Of a stretch of 15,255 nt of DNA, positions 1-8,653 are shown in pieces. A program made the position numbers and the translations under genes. The stretch's first letter is position 1; the number at the start of each line of letters is the position of its first letter. The notes below the pieces were generated by a model. The model searched no databases and was not told where the DNA came from. It saw only the letters and a list, made by a program, of their open reading frames with translations. The stretch is from DASYQV01 sp036005125. Lineage in GTDB: Bacteria > Acidobacteriota > Vicinamibacteria > Vicinamibacterales > UBA2999. The stretch is from positions 1 through 15,255 of the forward strand of contig DASYQV010000262.1 of assembly GCA_036005125.1 (NCBI GenBank). The letters are read 5' to 3'.

Positions 1-205
1 CTCGTGTACCCGTCACCATTGTCACGACGACGTCGGACTGCGCGGCGAGCGCTGCGGGTGTCTCGTGCACGGTCGCGCCTGACGCCACGAGGGGATCGGT
101 CGCAGCCGGCCGTCGCGCCCACACGCCAAGCTGGTGCCCACCCTCGAGCACGTGCCTCGCCATGGGGCGTCCCATCACGCCGAGACCGATGAATCCCACT
201 CTCAT
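1..205 (-). CDS. NAD(P)-dependent beta-hydroxyacid dehydrogenase, N-terminal part (runs off left edge)
   Basis: Reading the minus strand from ATG at 205 gives 68 residues with no stop before the window edge. They begin MRVGFIGLGVMGRPMARHVL, the Rossmann dinucleotide-binding start (GxGxxG) of the 3-hydroxyisobutyrate dehydrogenase / 2-hydroxy-3-oxopropionate reductase family, and continue to the second strand motif DVVVTMV. Family members reduce or oxidise small beta-hydroxyacids in the cytoplasm using NAD(H) or NADP(H). The N-terminus resembles the complete family member encoded at 3893-4789, so the window holds two paralogues. The start codon lies 3 nt from a TAGGCAG repeat array and no Shine-Dalgarno is visible, so translation may be leaderless or coupled to the gene before it. 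The substrate cannot be told because the catalytic part is missing. The ATG choice is firm because the Rossmann motif begins at residue 4. Confidence 0.85.
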   Translation of the reverse strand, partial: MRVGFIGLGVMGRPMARHVLEGGHQLGVWARRPAATDPLVASGATVHETPAALAAQSDVVVTMVTGTR

Positions 206-1335
<1,130 letters not shown>

Positions 1336-1398
1336 GTGGTCCTCCTCAATTCTCTTCACTCTCTGCGCCCTCAGGCCTGCCCGGCGCACCAAATTGCT

Positions 1399-1418
1399 AA
1401 TCACGAATCACGAATCAC
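1399..1418. repeat. Tandem heptamer AATCACG (GTGATTC on the minus strand)
   Basis: Two full AATCACG units and a third lacking its last base lie between the molybdenum hydroxylase gene and the cyclase gene. The hydroxylase stop codon (1415-1417) lies inside the array. It is the same heptamer family as the arrays at 3848-3904 and 6249-6335. Confidence 0.8.
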
Positions 1419-3847
1419 AGATGCGCCCGCAAGGGCGCATGCATCCGCCTGCCCTGCTCGAGCGACGTCAGGATGATGTCGGCGGTGACCGGCGTCCGTC
1501 GAAACACGTCGACGCCGACGGCATCCGCGATGGCATTGATAACCGCACCGAAGCCCGCGCCAACCGGCGGCTCGCCCACGCCCCTCGCGCCGACCGGCGT
1601 CTCCGGATCGGGAATATCGAGAGCCGCCGTCTGGAGCCGAGGTGGAATGTCGAGGATCGTCAGCGGCCTGGTGTAATGGAACCGCCGGCCGAGCGGCAGG
1701 CCGTATTGCGGTTCGTAGACAAGCCTCTGACAGAGCGCGTGAGCGATCCCGAGGCAGCTTCCACCGCTGATCTGCCCTCCGAGACTCCGCGGGTTGATGA
1801 CCGCCCCGACGTCGCCGACGCCGAGGTAATCGACGAGCGATACCACGCCGGTTTCCACGTCCACCTCTACTTCCGCGAAGCCGACGACGAACGAATAGGT
1901 GTCGCCGTCGCGTGGATAGTTGTCCTTCGCAACGCCCATCAGGCCGAGGCCGGCGAGCGAGGCCGCCGCCCGCTTCGTGACGGCGTGGATGTCACCAGGA
2001 AGCTCATGCCCGTCGTACCGGCCTCCCAACTCGATCGCACGGGCGGCGGCACGCGCGTAGCTCATGCCGCGCGCCGCATCGCGAGGATGGTGCACGCGTT
2101 GTCCGGCAAGCACGTAATCATCCGGCGAGCCGCCGAGATCCCGCGCGGCGATCTCCTGCAGCTTCTTCTTCGCATCGAGGGCGGCCGCGTGATTCGCCCT
2201 CGTCATCGCATGCGTGGTCTGGCTGCCCACCGACAGGCAGCTCCACGGGAGTCCCTTGCTCGTATCGCCCCAGATGACTTCCACCTGTTCCCAGGGCATC
2301 GCGAGGATGTCGGCGGCGACGCGCGCGAGATCGATCACCGAATGCGTGCCGAGATTCCCGACGCCCGACTGCACGTACAGCTTCCCGTCGGGCCGAATCG
2401 TCATCAGGCCGTCGAAACCGATCGATCCCGCCCCGTGCGGACCGACGGCCACGCCGATCCCCCGCACCTTCGATCCGCGCCGCTGTCCCGAGCGCGCCTT
2501 TCGCTCGTTCCACTTGAACAGGTCGGCGCCGCGGTCGAGCGCCTCGGTGACGAACGCGCTCGTGGCATGGCGACGCGGGCCGGGACCCGCCGGACCGTAC
2601 GGCGCTTTCCCTCGAGGCGCGTTGATGCGGTGAATCCGGACCTGATCGATTCCAAGCTGCTTCGCTGCCTTGGTGAGGACCGGCTCGATGATCCCGTTGG
2701 CCTGCATCGGCCCCGGCGATCGCTGCTGCTGGCGCGGCGGCGTGTTCGTCAGCACGTTCACGGCGCGCCAGCGCATCGCCTCCGGCTGGTAGACGAGCGA
2801 CGCGGCGTTTCCGCCCGACCGGTGATCCCCCATCGGTCCGTAGGGACCGTTGTCCTGCACGATGAACAGATCGAGCGCGGCGATGCGACCGTCCTTGCGC
2901 AACCCGATCTTCACGCGGCCCGTCATGTTCGTCCGCGCGCGGCCGATGCAGCTTTCCTCTTCCCGGCTGATGCGCATCATCACCGGCGCGTTGGCTTTTT
3001 TCGACAGGAGCGCCGGAATCGCCATCGAGACCGCGCCGCCGCCCTTGCTGCCGAAGCCGCCGCCCGTGTACTCGCACACGAGCACGACCCGCGACGGATC
3101 GATCCCGACCCAGCGCGCGACCGGTTCGACCGTCCGAACGACGCTCTGCGTGGACCCGTGCAGATAGAGCGTGCCGTTCTGCCAGTAGGCCATCGCGCTG
3201 CGGGTTTCCATCGGATGATGGCTGGTCGACTGCACGACGATCGTCTCGTCGAGCACGAGGGCTGCTTCCCTGAATCCTGCCTCGACGTCGCCGAACTCCC
3301 ACGATTCGGTCGCCTTTCCGATCGGGAGACGGCCATCACGCTCTTCTCCGAAATCCTGCTCGGTCCACTTGACCGTCTGAATGGCCGGGCGCGCGTCGGG
3401 CGGCGATCCGGGAGGCGGCGGGACCCAGACGTTTCCCTCGAGCCGCGCGTTCGGACCCGCGGGCCGCAGGCTGTCGAGCGGATCGATCACGAACGGCAAC
3501 GGCTCGAGGTCGAGCTCGACTCGCTCGACGGCATCGGCGGCCGTCGTTTCGTCAATCGCGGCCACGGCGGCGATCGGCTCGCCCGCGTAGAGCGGCTCGT
3601 TGGTCAGCGCGCGCTCCGCTCCGTCCGGGGCCGGCAGGTCGTCAGCGGTGAGCAGGGCCTTGACGCCCGGCATTGCACGCGCGGCGGTTGCGTCGAGCCG
3701 CCGGACGCGGGCATGCGGCATCGGGCTGACGACCAGTTTGCAGAAGAGCATGCCGTCGGCCCGGAAGTCTTCGGCATACTTCGCCCGTCCGGTGACCTTC
3801 GCGATGAGATCCGGCGTGGTGTAGTTCCTGCCGACGAGCGCATTCAT
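1415..3847 (-). CDS. Xanthine dehydrogenase / aldehyde oxidase family molybdenum-binding (large) subunit
   Basis: The 810-residue protein is full length for the molybdopterin-binding subunit of the xanthine dehydrogenase / aldehyde oxidase / CoxL family, which hydroxylates heterocycles or aldehydes with water as oxygen source. Visible parts, in order: the a/b hammerhead domain at about residues 19-125 (TGRAKYAEDF), the cofactor-site loop TGGGFGSKGGG at 261-271, a GSQTTH loop near 541-546, GGQISGG at 690-696, and GVGEPP near 756-761, where E759 is the position of the catalytic glutamate. No iron-sulfur or FAD subunit gene is present in the window, so its partners must lie elsewhere. It does not show the CO dehydrogenase active-site loop. 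The start is taken as MNALVGRN at 3847. A GTG/ATG-type extension to 3889 would be read entirely from repeat DNA. No Shine-Dalgarno is visible. Purine, N-heterocycle and aldehyde substrates are all possible. Confidence 0.88.
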   Translation of the reverse strand: MNALVGRNYTTPDLIAKVTGRAKYAEDFRADGMLFCKLVVSPMPHARVRRLDATAARAMPGVKALLTADDLPAPDGAERALTNEPLYAGEPIAAVAAIDETTAADAVERVELDLEPLPFVIDPLDSLRPAGPNARLEGNVWVPPPPGSPPDARPAIQTVKWTEQDFGEERDGRLPIGKATESWEFGDVEAGFREAALVLDETIVVQSTSHHPMETRSAMAYWQNGTLYLHGSTQSVVRTVEPVARWVGIDPSRVVLVCEYTGGGFGSKGGGAVSMAIPALLSKKANAPVMMRISREEESCIGRARTNMTGRVKIGLRKDGRIAALDLFIVQDNGPYGPMGDHRSGGNAASLVYQPEAMRWRAVNVLTNTPPRQQQRSPGPMQANGIIEPVLTKAAKQLGIDQVRIHRINAPRGKAPYGPAGPGPRRHATSAFVTEALDRGADLFKWNERKARSGQRRGSKVRGIGVAVGPHGAGSIGFDGLMTIRPDGKLYVQSGVGNLGTHSVIDLARVAADILAMPWEQVEVIWGDTSKGLPWSCLSVGSQTTHAMTRANHAAALDAKKKLQEIAARDLGGSPDDYVLAGQRVHHPRDAARGMSYARAAARAIELGGRYDGHELPGDIHAVTKRAAASLAGLGLMGVAKDNYPRDGDTYSFVVGFAEVEVDVETGVVSLVDYLGVGDVGAVINPRSLGGQISGGSCLGIAHALCQRLVYEPQYGLPLGRRFHYTRPLTILDIPPRLQTAALDIPDPETPVGARGVGEPPVGAGFGAVINAIADAVGVDVFRRTPVTADIILTSLEQGRRMHAPLRAHL
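1421..1440. other. Perfect 8-bp stem-loop at the 3' end of the hydroxylase gene
   Basis: ATGCGCCC, a GCAA loop, then GGGCGCAT form a perfect 8-bp stem with a 4-nt loop. It lies in the last codons of the molybdenum hydroxylase gene, just before its stop. No run of T follows. It may pause transcription or protect the upstream mRNA 3' end, but that role is only inferred. Confidence 0.55.
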
Positions 3848-3904
3848 ATTCTTGATTCTTGATTCTTGATTCTTGATTCGCACAATCACGAATCATGAAT
3901 CATG
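3848..3904. repeat. Opposed heptamer arrays ATTCTTG x4 and AATCAYG x3
   Basis: Four perfect ATTCTTG units (3848-3875) are followed by an 8-nt linker and three AATCACG/AATCATG units (3884-3904) in roughly inverted orientation. The GATTC/GAATC cores pair, giving an imperfect hairpin. The left array touches the ATG of the molybdenum hydroxylase (3847), and the right array contains the stop codon of the glxR-like gene (3893-3895). As a result the last residues of that protein (HDS) are encoded by the repeat. It therefore occupies the whole intergenic space between two probably co-transcribed genes. Confidence 0.9.
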
Positions 3905-4789
3905 AATGGGTTTGACTTCGTGGCCCGCCAGCTTTTCGAGCGCACGGACCATCGCCGAGTGATCCCACCTGGCGCCGCCGTTGGCCGCGCAGGCGTTGAA
4001 GAGCTCCTGCGCCGTCGCCGTATTCGGCAGCGACATGCCGAGCGCCCGCGCGCCCGAGAGCGCCAGATTCAAATCCTTCTGATGCAGCTCGATGCGGAAG
4101 CCGGGATCGAACGTCCGCTTGATCATCCGGTCGCCGTGGACCTCGAGCACCCGCGAGGAGGCGAACCCGCCCATCAGCGCCTGACGGACCTTGCTGGGAT
4201 CGGCTCCCGCCTTCGAGGCGAACAACAGCGCCTCGCCGACGGCCTCGATGTTCAGCGCGACGATGATCTGATTGGCGACCTTACAGGTCTGGCCGTCGCC
4301 GTTTTCGCCGACGAGCGTGATGTTCTTGCCCATCAGCTCGAAGAGCGGCTTCACGCGCTCGAACGCCGCCTGGGAGCCGCCGACCATGATTGTGAGCGTC
4401 GCGTTCTTCGCCCCCACTTCCCCACCCGACACCGGAGCGTCCAGATACTCGCAGCCGTGCTTGCCGATGCGCGCCGCGAACTTCTTCGTCTCGATCGGCG
4501 AAATGGAGCTCATGTCGACGACAACCTTGCCAGGCGACAACCCTTCGACCACGCCGTCGGCGCCGAACAGGACAGTGGCGACGTCGGGCGTGTCGGGCAC
4601 CATGATGATGACGACGTCCGCCTTCTGCGCCACCTCCCGCGCGGTCGCACACGCGACGCCCCCCGCGGCGGTCAACGGCTCGGGCACGCCGCTGCGAGAG
4701 TGAAGATATAAGGTGTGCCCTCCTTTGATCAGGTTCAGCGCCATGGGGCGACCCATGGTGCCGAGGCCGATGAAGCCGATGTTCGCCAT
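3893..4789 (-). CDS. glxR: 2-hydroxy-3-oxopropionate (tartronate semialdehyde) reductase-like enzyme
   Basis: This 298-residue protein is the usual length for the GarR/GlxR family, which reduces tartronate semialdehyde to D-glycerate with NAD(P)H in the cytoplasm. It shows the Rossmann motif GFIGLGTMGRPM (residues 5-16), the substrate-binding stretch DAPVSGG (117-123), the catalytic lysine K170 in GQTCKVANQ, and the C-terminal KDLNLAL helix typical of the family. An upstream in-frame start at 4882 would add 31 unrelated residues overlapping the hyi coding end. MANIGF at 4789 is chosen because GGAG lies about 9 nt upstream and the Rossmann fold starts there. It is 14 nt downstream of hyi, the same pairing as hyi-glxR in the E. 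coli glyoxylate/allantoin locus. That context supports tartronate semialdehyde as substrate over 3-hydroxyisobutyrate. The C-terminal residues HDS are encoded within the repeat. Confidence 0.87.
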   Translation of the reverse strand: MANIGFIGLGTMGRPMALNLIKGGHTLYLHSRSGVPEPLTAAGGVACATAREVAQKADVVIIMVPDTPDVATVLFGADGVVEGLSPGKVVVDMSSISPIETKKFAARIGKHGCEYLDAPVSGGEVGAKNATLTIMVGGSQAAFERVKPLFELMGKNITLVGENGDGQTCKVANQIIVALNIEAVGEALLFASKAGADPSKVRQALMGGFASSRVLEVHGDRMIKRTFDPGFRIELHQKDLNLALSGARALGMSLPNTATAQELFNACAANGGARWDHSAMVRALEKLAGHEVKPIHDS

Positions 4790-4803
4790 TGCGACTACTC
4801 CAT

Positions 4804-5595
4804 TCAAACCACGGTTGCGCGCAGGTACGGCCTCGCCCACCCGAGACCCTCCGCGGTCGTCCCGGCCGGCTTGTACTCGCATCCGATCCAGCCGTCATAG
4901 CCGATCCGATCGATGAAACCGAGCAGGAACGGAAAATTGATCTCGCCCGTGCCGGGCTCATGGCGCCCCGGCGTGTCCGCCACCTGTATGTGCGCGATCA
5001 GGGATCGATGCCGCTCGATCCGCGTCGCAAGATCGCCCTCCATGATTTGCATGTGGTAGATGTCGTACTGGAGGAACAGGTTGTCCGATCCCACGTCCGC
5101 GATGATCTCAATGGCCTGATCGGTCCGGCACAGAAAGAACCCGGGAATGTCGCGCGTGTTGATCGGCTCGATGAGCAACCGGATGTCCGCCGCCTTGAGA
5201 CGCGGTGCGGCGTGCTTCAGGTTCCGCACGAATGTCTTGCGCGCCTCGAGCGCATCGACACTTGGCGGCTGGATACCTGCGAGGCAATTCACCCGGGTGC
5301 AGCCCAGCGTCGTCGCGTACTCGATCGCCTGCTCGACGCCCGCTTCGAATTCGGCAACGCGATCGGGATGACACGCGATTCCGCGTTCACCGGCGTTCCA
5401 GTTTCCAGCCGGCAGATTGTACAGCGCCTGTGTCAACCCGTGCGCCGCGAGCCGCTCGCGGAGCACCTTGCGGTCGTACGCGTACGGGAACAGGTACTCG
5501 ACTCCCGTGAAGCCGGCGTTCGCGGCCGCGGCAAATCGGTCCAGAAAATCGATCTCGTTGAAGAGCATCGTCAGGTTGGCGGCAAGTCTTGGCAT
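4804..5595 (-). CDS. hyi: Hydroxypyruvate isomerase
   Basis: The 263-residue TIM-barrel protein matches hydroxypyruvate isomerase in length and motif order: AANLTMLFNE (6-14 region), ALYNLPAGNW (57-66), IEPIN with E143, QYDIYHMQIMEGD (176-188), ADTPGRHEPGTGEIN (206-220), and GWIGCEY with E240. E143 and E240 fall at the positions of the two catalytic glutamates known for E. coli Hyi, and D178 and H203 or nearby residues would help bind metal. The enzyme interconverts hydroxypyruvate and tartronate semialdehyde, which the next gene's product would reduce to glycerate. ATG at 5595 is preceded by AGAGGTGAG about 9 nt away, a good ribosome site. It is the first gene of the minus-strand run. Glyoxylate carboligase, its usual partner, is not in the window. 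Confidence 0.93.
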   Translation of the reverse strand: MPRLAANLTMLFNEIDFLDRFAAAANAGFTGVEYLFPYAYDRKVLRERLAAHGLTQALYNLPAGNWNAGERGIACHPDRVAEFEAGVEQAIEYATTLGCTRVNCLAGIQPPSVDALEARKTFVRNLKHAAPRLKAADIRLLIEPINTRDIPGFFLCRTDQAIEIIADVGSDNLFLQYDIYHMQIMEGDLATRIERHRSLIAHIQVADTPGRHEPGTGEINFPFLLGFIDRIGYDGWIGCEYKPAGTTAEGLGWARPYLRATVV

Positions 5596-5625
5596 CGCGT
5601 GACGCTCACCTCTCGTGGGAATGCG

Positions 5626-5631
5626 ATTGTA
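5626..5631 (-). promoter_or_regulatory. Possible -10 element upstream of hyi
   Basis: The minus strand reads TACAAT here, one base from the sigma-70 -10 consensus. It would place a transcription start roughly 24 nt before the hyi ATG, with the ribosome site in between. The best upstream hexamer is only GCGACA at a 19-nt spacing, so the -35 match is weak. Confidence 0.35.
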
Positions 5632-5840
5632 GCGCGTGAACGCTCGGTGGTGTCGCGATTACCGCGTCGGCGAATGCCTGTACCCTGCTTCACACGTGAG
5701 TCGCCACCGGAAATCTCACAGGGAGATCAGGGAGATTTCCGCATCGCGAAGGAACTCACGCACACGACGAATTGTCACCCGGCCCGTCCGACTGGCCGCC
5801 GCCGGCGGCTCGCGTGGTACGAGGCCGCGAAATTCCGGGA

Positions 5841-6236
5841 TTAGGTTCCCGCTTGCCGCTTCCCTCGCGCCTGACGAGCGAGTTTCGCGTAGGATTCCCG
5901 GATCCGATTGAGATCCGCCTCCTCGAGCTCCTCGAGGTCCAGCAGCTCGTTCTGGGCGGTGCCGATAGCCCGGATGATCTCGTCCAGCTTGACCTGAATA
6001 GCCTCGGTATCGCGGTTCTGTGTGCTCTGGATCAGGAACACCATCACGAACGTCACAATTGTGGTCGCAGTATTGATCACGAGCTGCCAGGTGTCGCTGA
6101 ATCCGAAGTACGGACCTGTGATCGCCCACACCACGATGACGGCTACCGCCAGGAAGAACGTCGTCGGCCTGCCCGAGGCGTGAGCCGTCCATTTCGTCAG
6201 TCGCGTGAACCAGGTGCGCGATTTCGTAGGCCTCAT
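5841..6236 (-). CDS. Low-affinity iron permease family small membrane protein
   Basis: The 131-residue protein has two predicted transmembrane segments (about residues 25-42 and 50-69). They are followed by the family stretch NTATTIVTFVMVFLIQSTQNRD and AIQVKLDE, typical of the iron permease family PF04120 (related to yeast Fet4). An acidic, probably coiled-coil C-terminal tail (EELEEADLNRIRES) follows at about 95-125. Bacterial members are short; iron transport has not generally been shown for them, so the name is a family label. The open frame continues upstream to 6317, but those 27 residues are encoded by repeat DNA. ATG at 6236 has GGAGG 4 nt upstream and is preferred. It is divergent from the Lon-domain gene, with a 31-bp inverted repeat between them. 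Confidence 0.8.
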   Translation of the reverse strand: MRPTKSRTWFTRLTKWTAHASGRPTTFFLAVAVIVVWAITGPYFGFSDTWQLVINTATTIVTFVMVFLIQSTQNRDTEAIQVKLDEIIRAIGTAQNELLDLEELEEADLNRIRESYAKLARQARGKRQAGT

Positions 6237-6248
6237 CGGTCCTCCGAC

Positions 6249-6335
6249 GATTCTCGATTCTTGATTCGTGATTCTTGATTCATGATTGGCGGGTTCATGA
6301 TTGGAATCATGAATCATGAATCACGAATCATGAAT
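6249..6335. repeat. 31-bp near-perfect inverted repeat built of GATTCNT / GAATCAY heptamers
   Basis: Five tandem units (GATTCTC, GATTCTT, GATTCGT, GATTCTT, GATTCAT) run from 6249 to 6287. After a 17-nt spacer, four units (AATCATG, AATCATG, AATCACG, AATCATG) run from 6305 to 6335. Positions 6257-6287 and 6305-6335 are reverse complements at 29 of 31 positions. The element sits between two divergent genes: 13 nt from the ribosome-site side of the iron permease-like gene's start, and just upstream of a TATAAT box serving the other gene. It would form a large hairpin in the 5' leader of the minus-strand mRNA if that mRNA starts beyond it. Confidence 0.92.
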
Positions 6336-6344
6336 AACGAGGCG

Positions 6345-6350
6345 TATAAT
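6345..6350 (+). promoter_or_regulatory. Consensus -10 box (TATAAT) of the Lon-domain gene; near-leaderless mRNA predicted
   Basis: A perfect TATAAT ends 11 nt before the ATG at 6362. A start about 7 nt downstream of the box would give a leader of only about 5 nt, and no Shine-Dalgarno is present, so the mRNA would be close to leaderless. A hexamer 17 nt upstream (CACGAA) is a poor -35 and lies inside the heptamer repeat. Confidence 0.55.
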
Positions 6351-6361
6351 GCGCCATCCCA

Positions 6362-7054
6362 ATGAAACTACACAGACTCGCGTGCGCAATCGGGCTGATC
6401 GCTCTGCTGTGCCTGCCGGTGCCTCTGCAGGCGCAACCGGCCAAGGCGGGCACCGTGGCAGAGCCGGGCGCGCTGCCGGCGACGATCCCGATTTTCCCGC
6501 TTCAGGATGTCATGCTCTTCCCGAACGTCCTCCGGCCGCTCCTGATCTTCGAGCCGCGCTATCGGGCGATGGTGGCCGATGCGTTGAAAGGCGACCGCAT
6601 CATCGGGATGGTCATGCTGCGGCCGGGTCACGAAGCGGAGTACGAAGGCAGGCCGCCCGTCTATCCGATCGGCTGCGCCGGCGTGATGACCGACGTCGAG
6701 CAGTTGCCGGACGGGCGATACACGATCGTCCTGCAGGGCTTGGTGAAGTTCCGCATCGCCGGCGAAGATCAAAGCCGCCCGTACCGACTGGCACGGGTAG
6801 AGGCGATGCCGGAGACGCTCATCGACGAGGACAGGGAGGCGCTCCGCGTCGAGCGACGACGGCTGGTGTCGGTGCTCGCGGACATTCTCACGCCCGGAAC
6901 CAAACTGCCGCCACCCACGTTTCCCGATGTCGACCTCGTCAACACGGTTGCCCAGTACGTGGATATCGAGCCCGTTGACCGACAGAGCCTGCTGGAGATC
7001 AACGGGCCGCTGGCTCGCTCCAGGGCGCTCATCGAGCTGCTCGAGAAACGCTGA
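6362..7054 (+). CDS. Exported stand-alone Lon substrate-binding (N-terminal) domain protein
   Basis: The 230-residue protein begins with a clear signal peptide: MKLHR, a hydrophobic core at about 8-22, and cleavage probably after LQA near residue 24. The rest is a Lon N-terminal / substrate-binding domain (PF02190, about residues 41-228). It shows IPIFPLQDVMLFPNVLRPLLIFEPRYRAM in two adjoining blocks, GRPPVYPIGCAGVMTD, and DGRYTIVLQGLVKFRI. There is no AAA+ or Ser-Lys protease domain. In Lon this domain recognises unfolded substrates; isolated cytoplasmic copies exist widely, but their role is unclear, and export is less usual. A periplasmic chaperone or adaptor role would be a guess. The start is fixed by the signal peptide and by the nearby TATAAT. 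The gene converges on the TPR gene with only 9 nt between stops. Confidence 0.85.
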   Translation: MKLHRLACAIGLIALLCLPVPLQAQPAKAGTVAEPGALPATIPIFPLQDVMLFPNVLRPLLIFEPRYRAMVADALKGDRIIGMVMLRPGHEAEYEGRPPVYPIGCAGVMTDVEQLPDGRYTIVLQGLVKFRIAGEDQSRPYRLARVEAMPETLIDEDREALRVERRRLVSVLADILTPGTKLPPPTFPDVDLVNTVAQYVDIEPVDRQSLLEINGPLARSRALIELLEKR

Positions 7055-7063
7055 TCCTGTCCC

Positions 7064-8509
7064 TCATTTTTCACCGAGCCGCTTCTCGATCGAGGCCGCG
7101 TTCTCGTCCGACTCGTCGCGAAGCCTGATGGCTTCGGCGATAGCGCGCTCGTGCAGCGCGATCATCCGCGCCTTGCCCGCTTCGCTGCCCGGCCCCGCGG
7201 CGATCTTCGCGATGAGCTCCCGCCGCACGGCGACGGACCGGTCGAAGCATTGTCGCGCCTGCCGGAACGCCGAAACCGCATCCGCCCAGCGCTGCTGATC
7301 CGCGCGGACGCCGCCCAGATTCTCCGCGGCCTCACATTGGCCGGCATCGAGCTTGACTGCCCTGACCAGGTCTTCTTCGCTCGCGTCCAGCCGTCGTTCC
7401 CGCCAGGCGATCATGCCCGAGAGCGCGAAGGTCGGCGCGCTCACCATCAACCGCTTCGCCTGATCGGTGTCGGCGCGCGCCGCTTGAACACGACCAAGCT
7501 GATACTCGTTCCACGCGCGCCAGAAGTACGCCTGGCCGATGAACCAGGTACCCAGCTCGATGAGCCGGGTGGCGGATTGAATGGCGTCCTCGTACTTGAA
7601 GAGATTCGAGAGGCTCACGGTCCGGCCCAGCAGCGCATCGCGGTGCGTGGGCACGAGCGCCAGCGTCGAGTCGAATGCCTGAAGCGCGTCGGTCCATTCC
7701 TCGCGCTCCTGGTGCACGTTGCCGATGCTCGTCCGAATGGCCGGCGACGCCGGGAATGCATCCTGCGCGGATTGAAAACGCCTCAGAGCTTCCTCCTGAT
7801 CGGGGTATTGCGGGATATCGAGCGCGTACCGGCCGAGCGCGTAGTCGGCATCGACGAAATCCTGGTCCGCCTCACGAACGCTCAGGAGATGCGGCGACTG
7901 CCGCGATCCGCACATGCCCACCCGATAGCGCAGCAATGGTACATCCGCGAACTGCTGCAACGCCGACGCGATCGCCTCGTCGCGCTGGTCGAGCTGTCCG
8001 CCGCATGACAGTGCGAGCTCGACGTACCTGCGAAAGAGAGGAGATACCGTGTCCGCCCTCAGCCTGTCCCGCCACGCGACCGCCGTCTCTCGATTGATTC
8101 GACGCAGCGAATTGTCGGTGAAGATCACGTCGCGGTCGTCGCTGAGCGGATCGGCGCGGACGGCCGACACCATATCGAAGTACGCGCTCAGGGCCGGATT
8201 TGACGGCAGGATGTCGCGCGCACGTTCGAGCCACACGTCGGGCGGGAGACCCAGCTCCTTCGATCGCAACACGAGGAGCGCTGCCACCTCGAAGGTCATC
8301 CGCGGCGACCGGCCGACGACCGCGTCGAACGCGGATTCGAGACAGCGGTAGCAGCCGCGCCGTATCTGCGCGGCCGCATCCACGAGTGGCGACGAGTCCG
8401 CCGTCACGCGGACAGGTGGAGGCGCCGCACACGCCACCGTCGCGAGAGCGACGGTGATGCCCAACGCGCTTCGGCAGCGGTTTCGAATCGCCGCTCGTGT
8501 CACATCCAT
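7064..8509 (-). CDS. TPR-repeat protein, probable lipoprotein
   Basis: The protein has 481 residues from ATG at 8509. It starts with a basic N-region and a hydrophobic stretch (ALGITVALATVACAAPP) ending in C27. This resembles a lipoprotein signal, although threonine at -3 is not ideal. A CYRC pair follows at 53-56. From about residue 222 onward, helical repeats of TPR type are visible, for example PDQEEALRRFQSAQDAFPAS, EEWTDALQAFDSTLALVP, KYEDAIQSATRLIELG, and QQRWADAVSAFRQARQC. Such proteins act as scaffolds for protein-protein contacts, here probably at the membrane or in the periplasm. No enzymatic domain is seen. In-frame starts at 8536 (ATG) and 8551 (GTG) are also possible. 8509 is chosen because it gives the best signal peptide, but no start has a strong ribosome site. 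The partner is unknown. Confidence 0.75.
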   Translation of the reverse strand: MDVTRAAIRNRCRSALGITVALATVACAAPPPVRVTADSSPLVDAAAQIRRGCYRCLESAFDAVVGRSPRMTFEVAALLVLRSKELGLPPDVWLERARDILPSNPALSAYFDMVSAVRADPLSDDRDVIFTDNSLRRINRETAVAWRDRLRADTVSPLFRRYVELALSCGGQLDQRDEAIASALQQFADVPLLRYRVGMCGSRQSPHLLSVREADQDFVDADYALGRYALDIPQYPDQEEALRRFQSAQDAFPASPAIRTSIGNVHQEREEWTDALQAFDSTLALVPTHRDALLGRTVSLSNLFKYEDAIQSATRLIELGTWFIGQAYFWRAWNEYQLGRVQAARADTDQAKRLMVSAPTFALSGMIAWRERRLDASEEDLVRAVKLDAGQCEAAENLGGVRADQQRWADAVSAFRQARQCFDRSVAVRRELIAKIAAGPGSEAGKARMIALHERAIAEAIRLRDESDENAASIEKRLGEK

Positions 8510-8653
8510 GTGTTGCAGCCCGGAAAGCCTGTCCATCGAACCGTCGAACACGCGACACTGTACCCCCGGCAGAGCGGCGAATCAAAACGAACGCGCTCCC
8601 CGAATCGCCGTCGGATTGGGTGATACCTTGGCAAAAGGGACCGGAGAAGCATC

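Noticed and set aside
5798..5809. GCCGCCGGCGGC self-complementary stretch downstream of the iron permease-like gene, considered as a terminator
   Set aside because: There is no loop and no T-tract on the relevant strand; such GC palindromes are common in GC-rich DNA.
7055..7063. Intrinsic terminator between the convergent Lon-domain and TPR genes
   Set aside because: The gap is only 9 nt. A short T-run occurs near 7066, but I see no stable stem before it.
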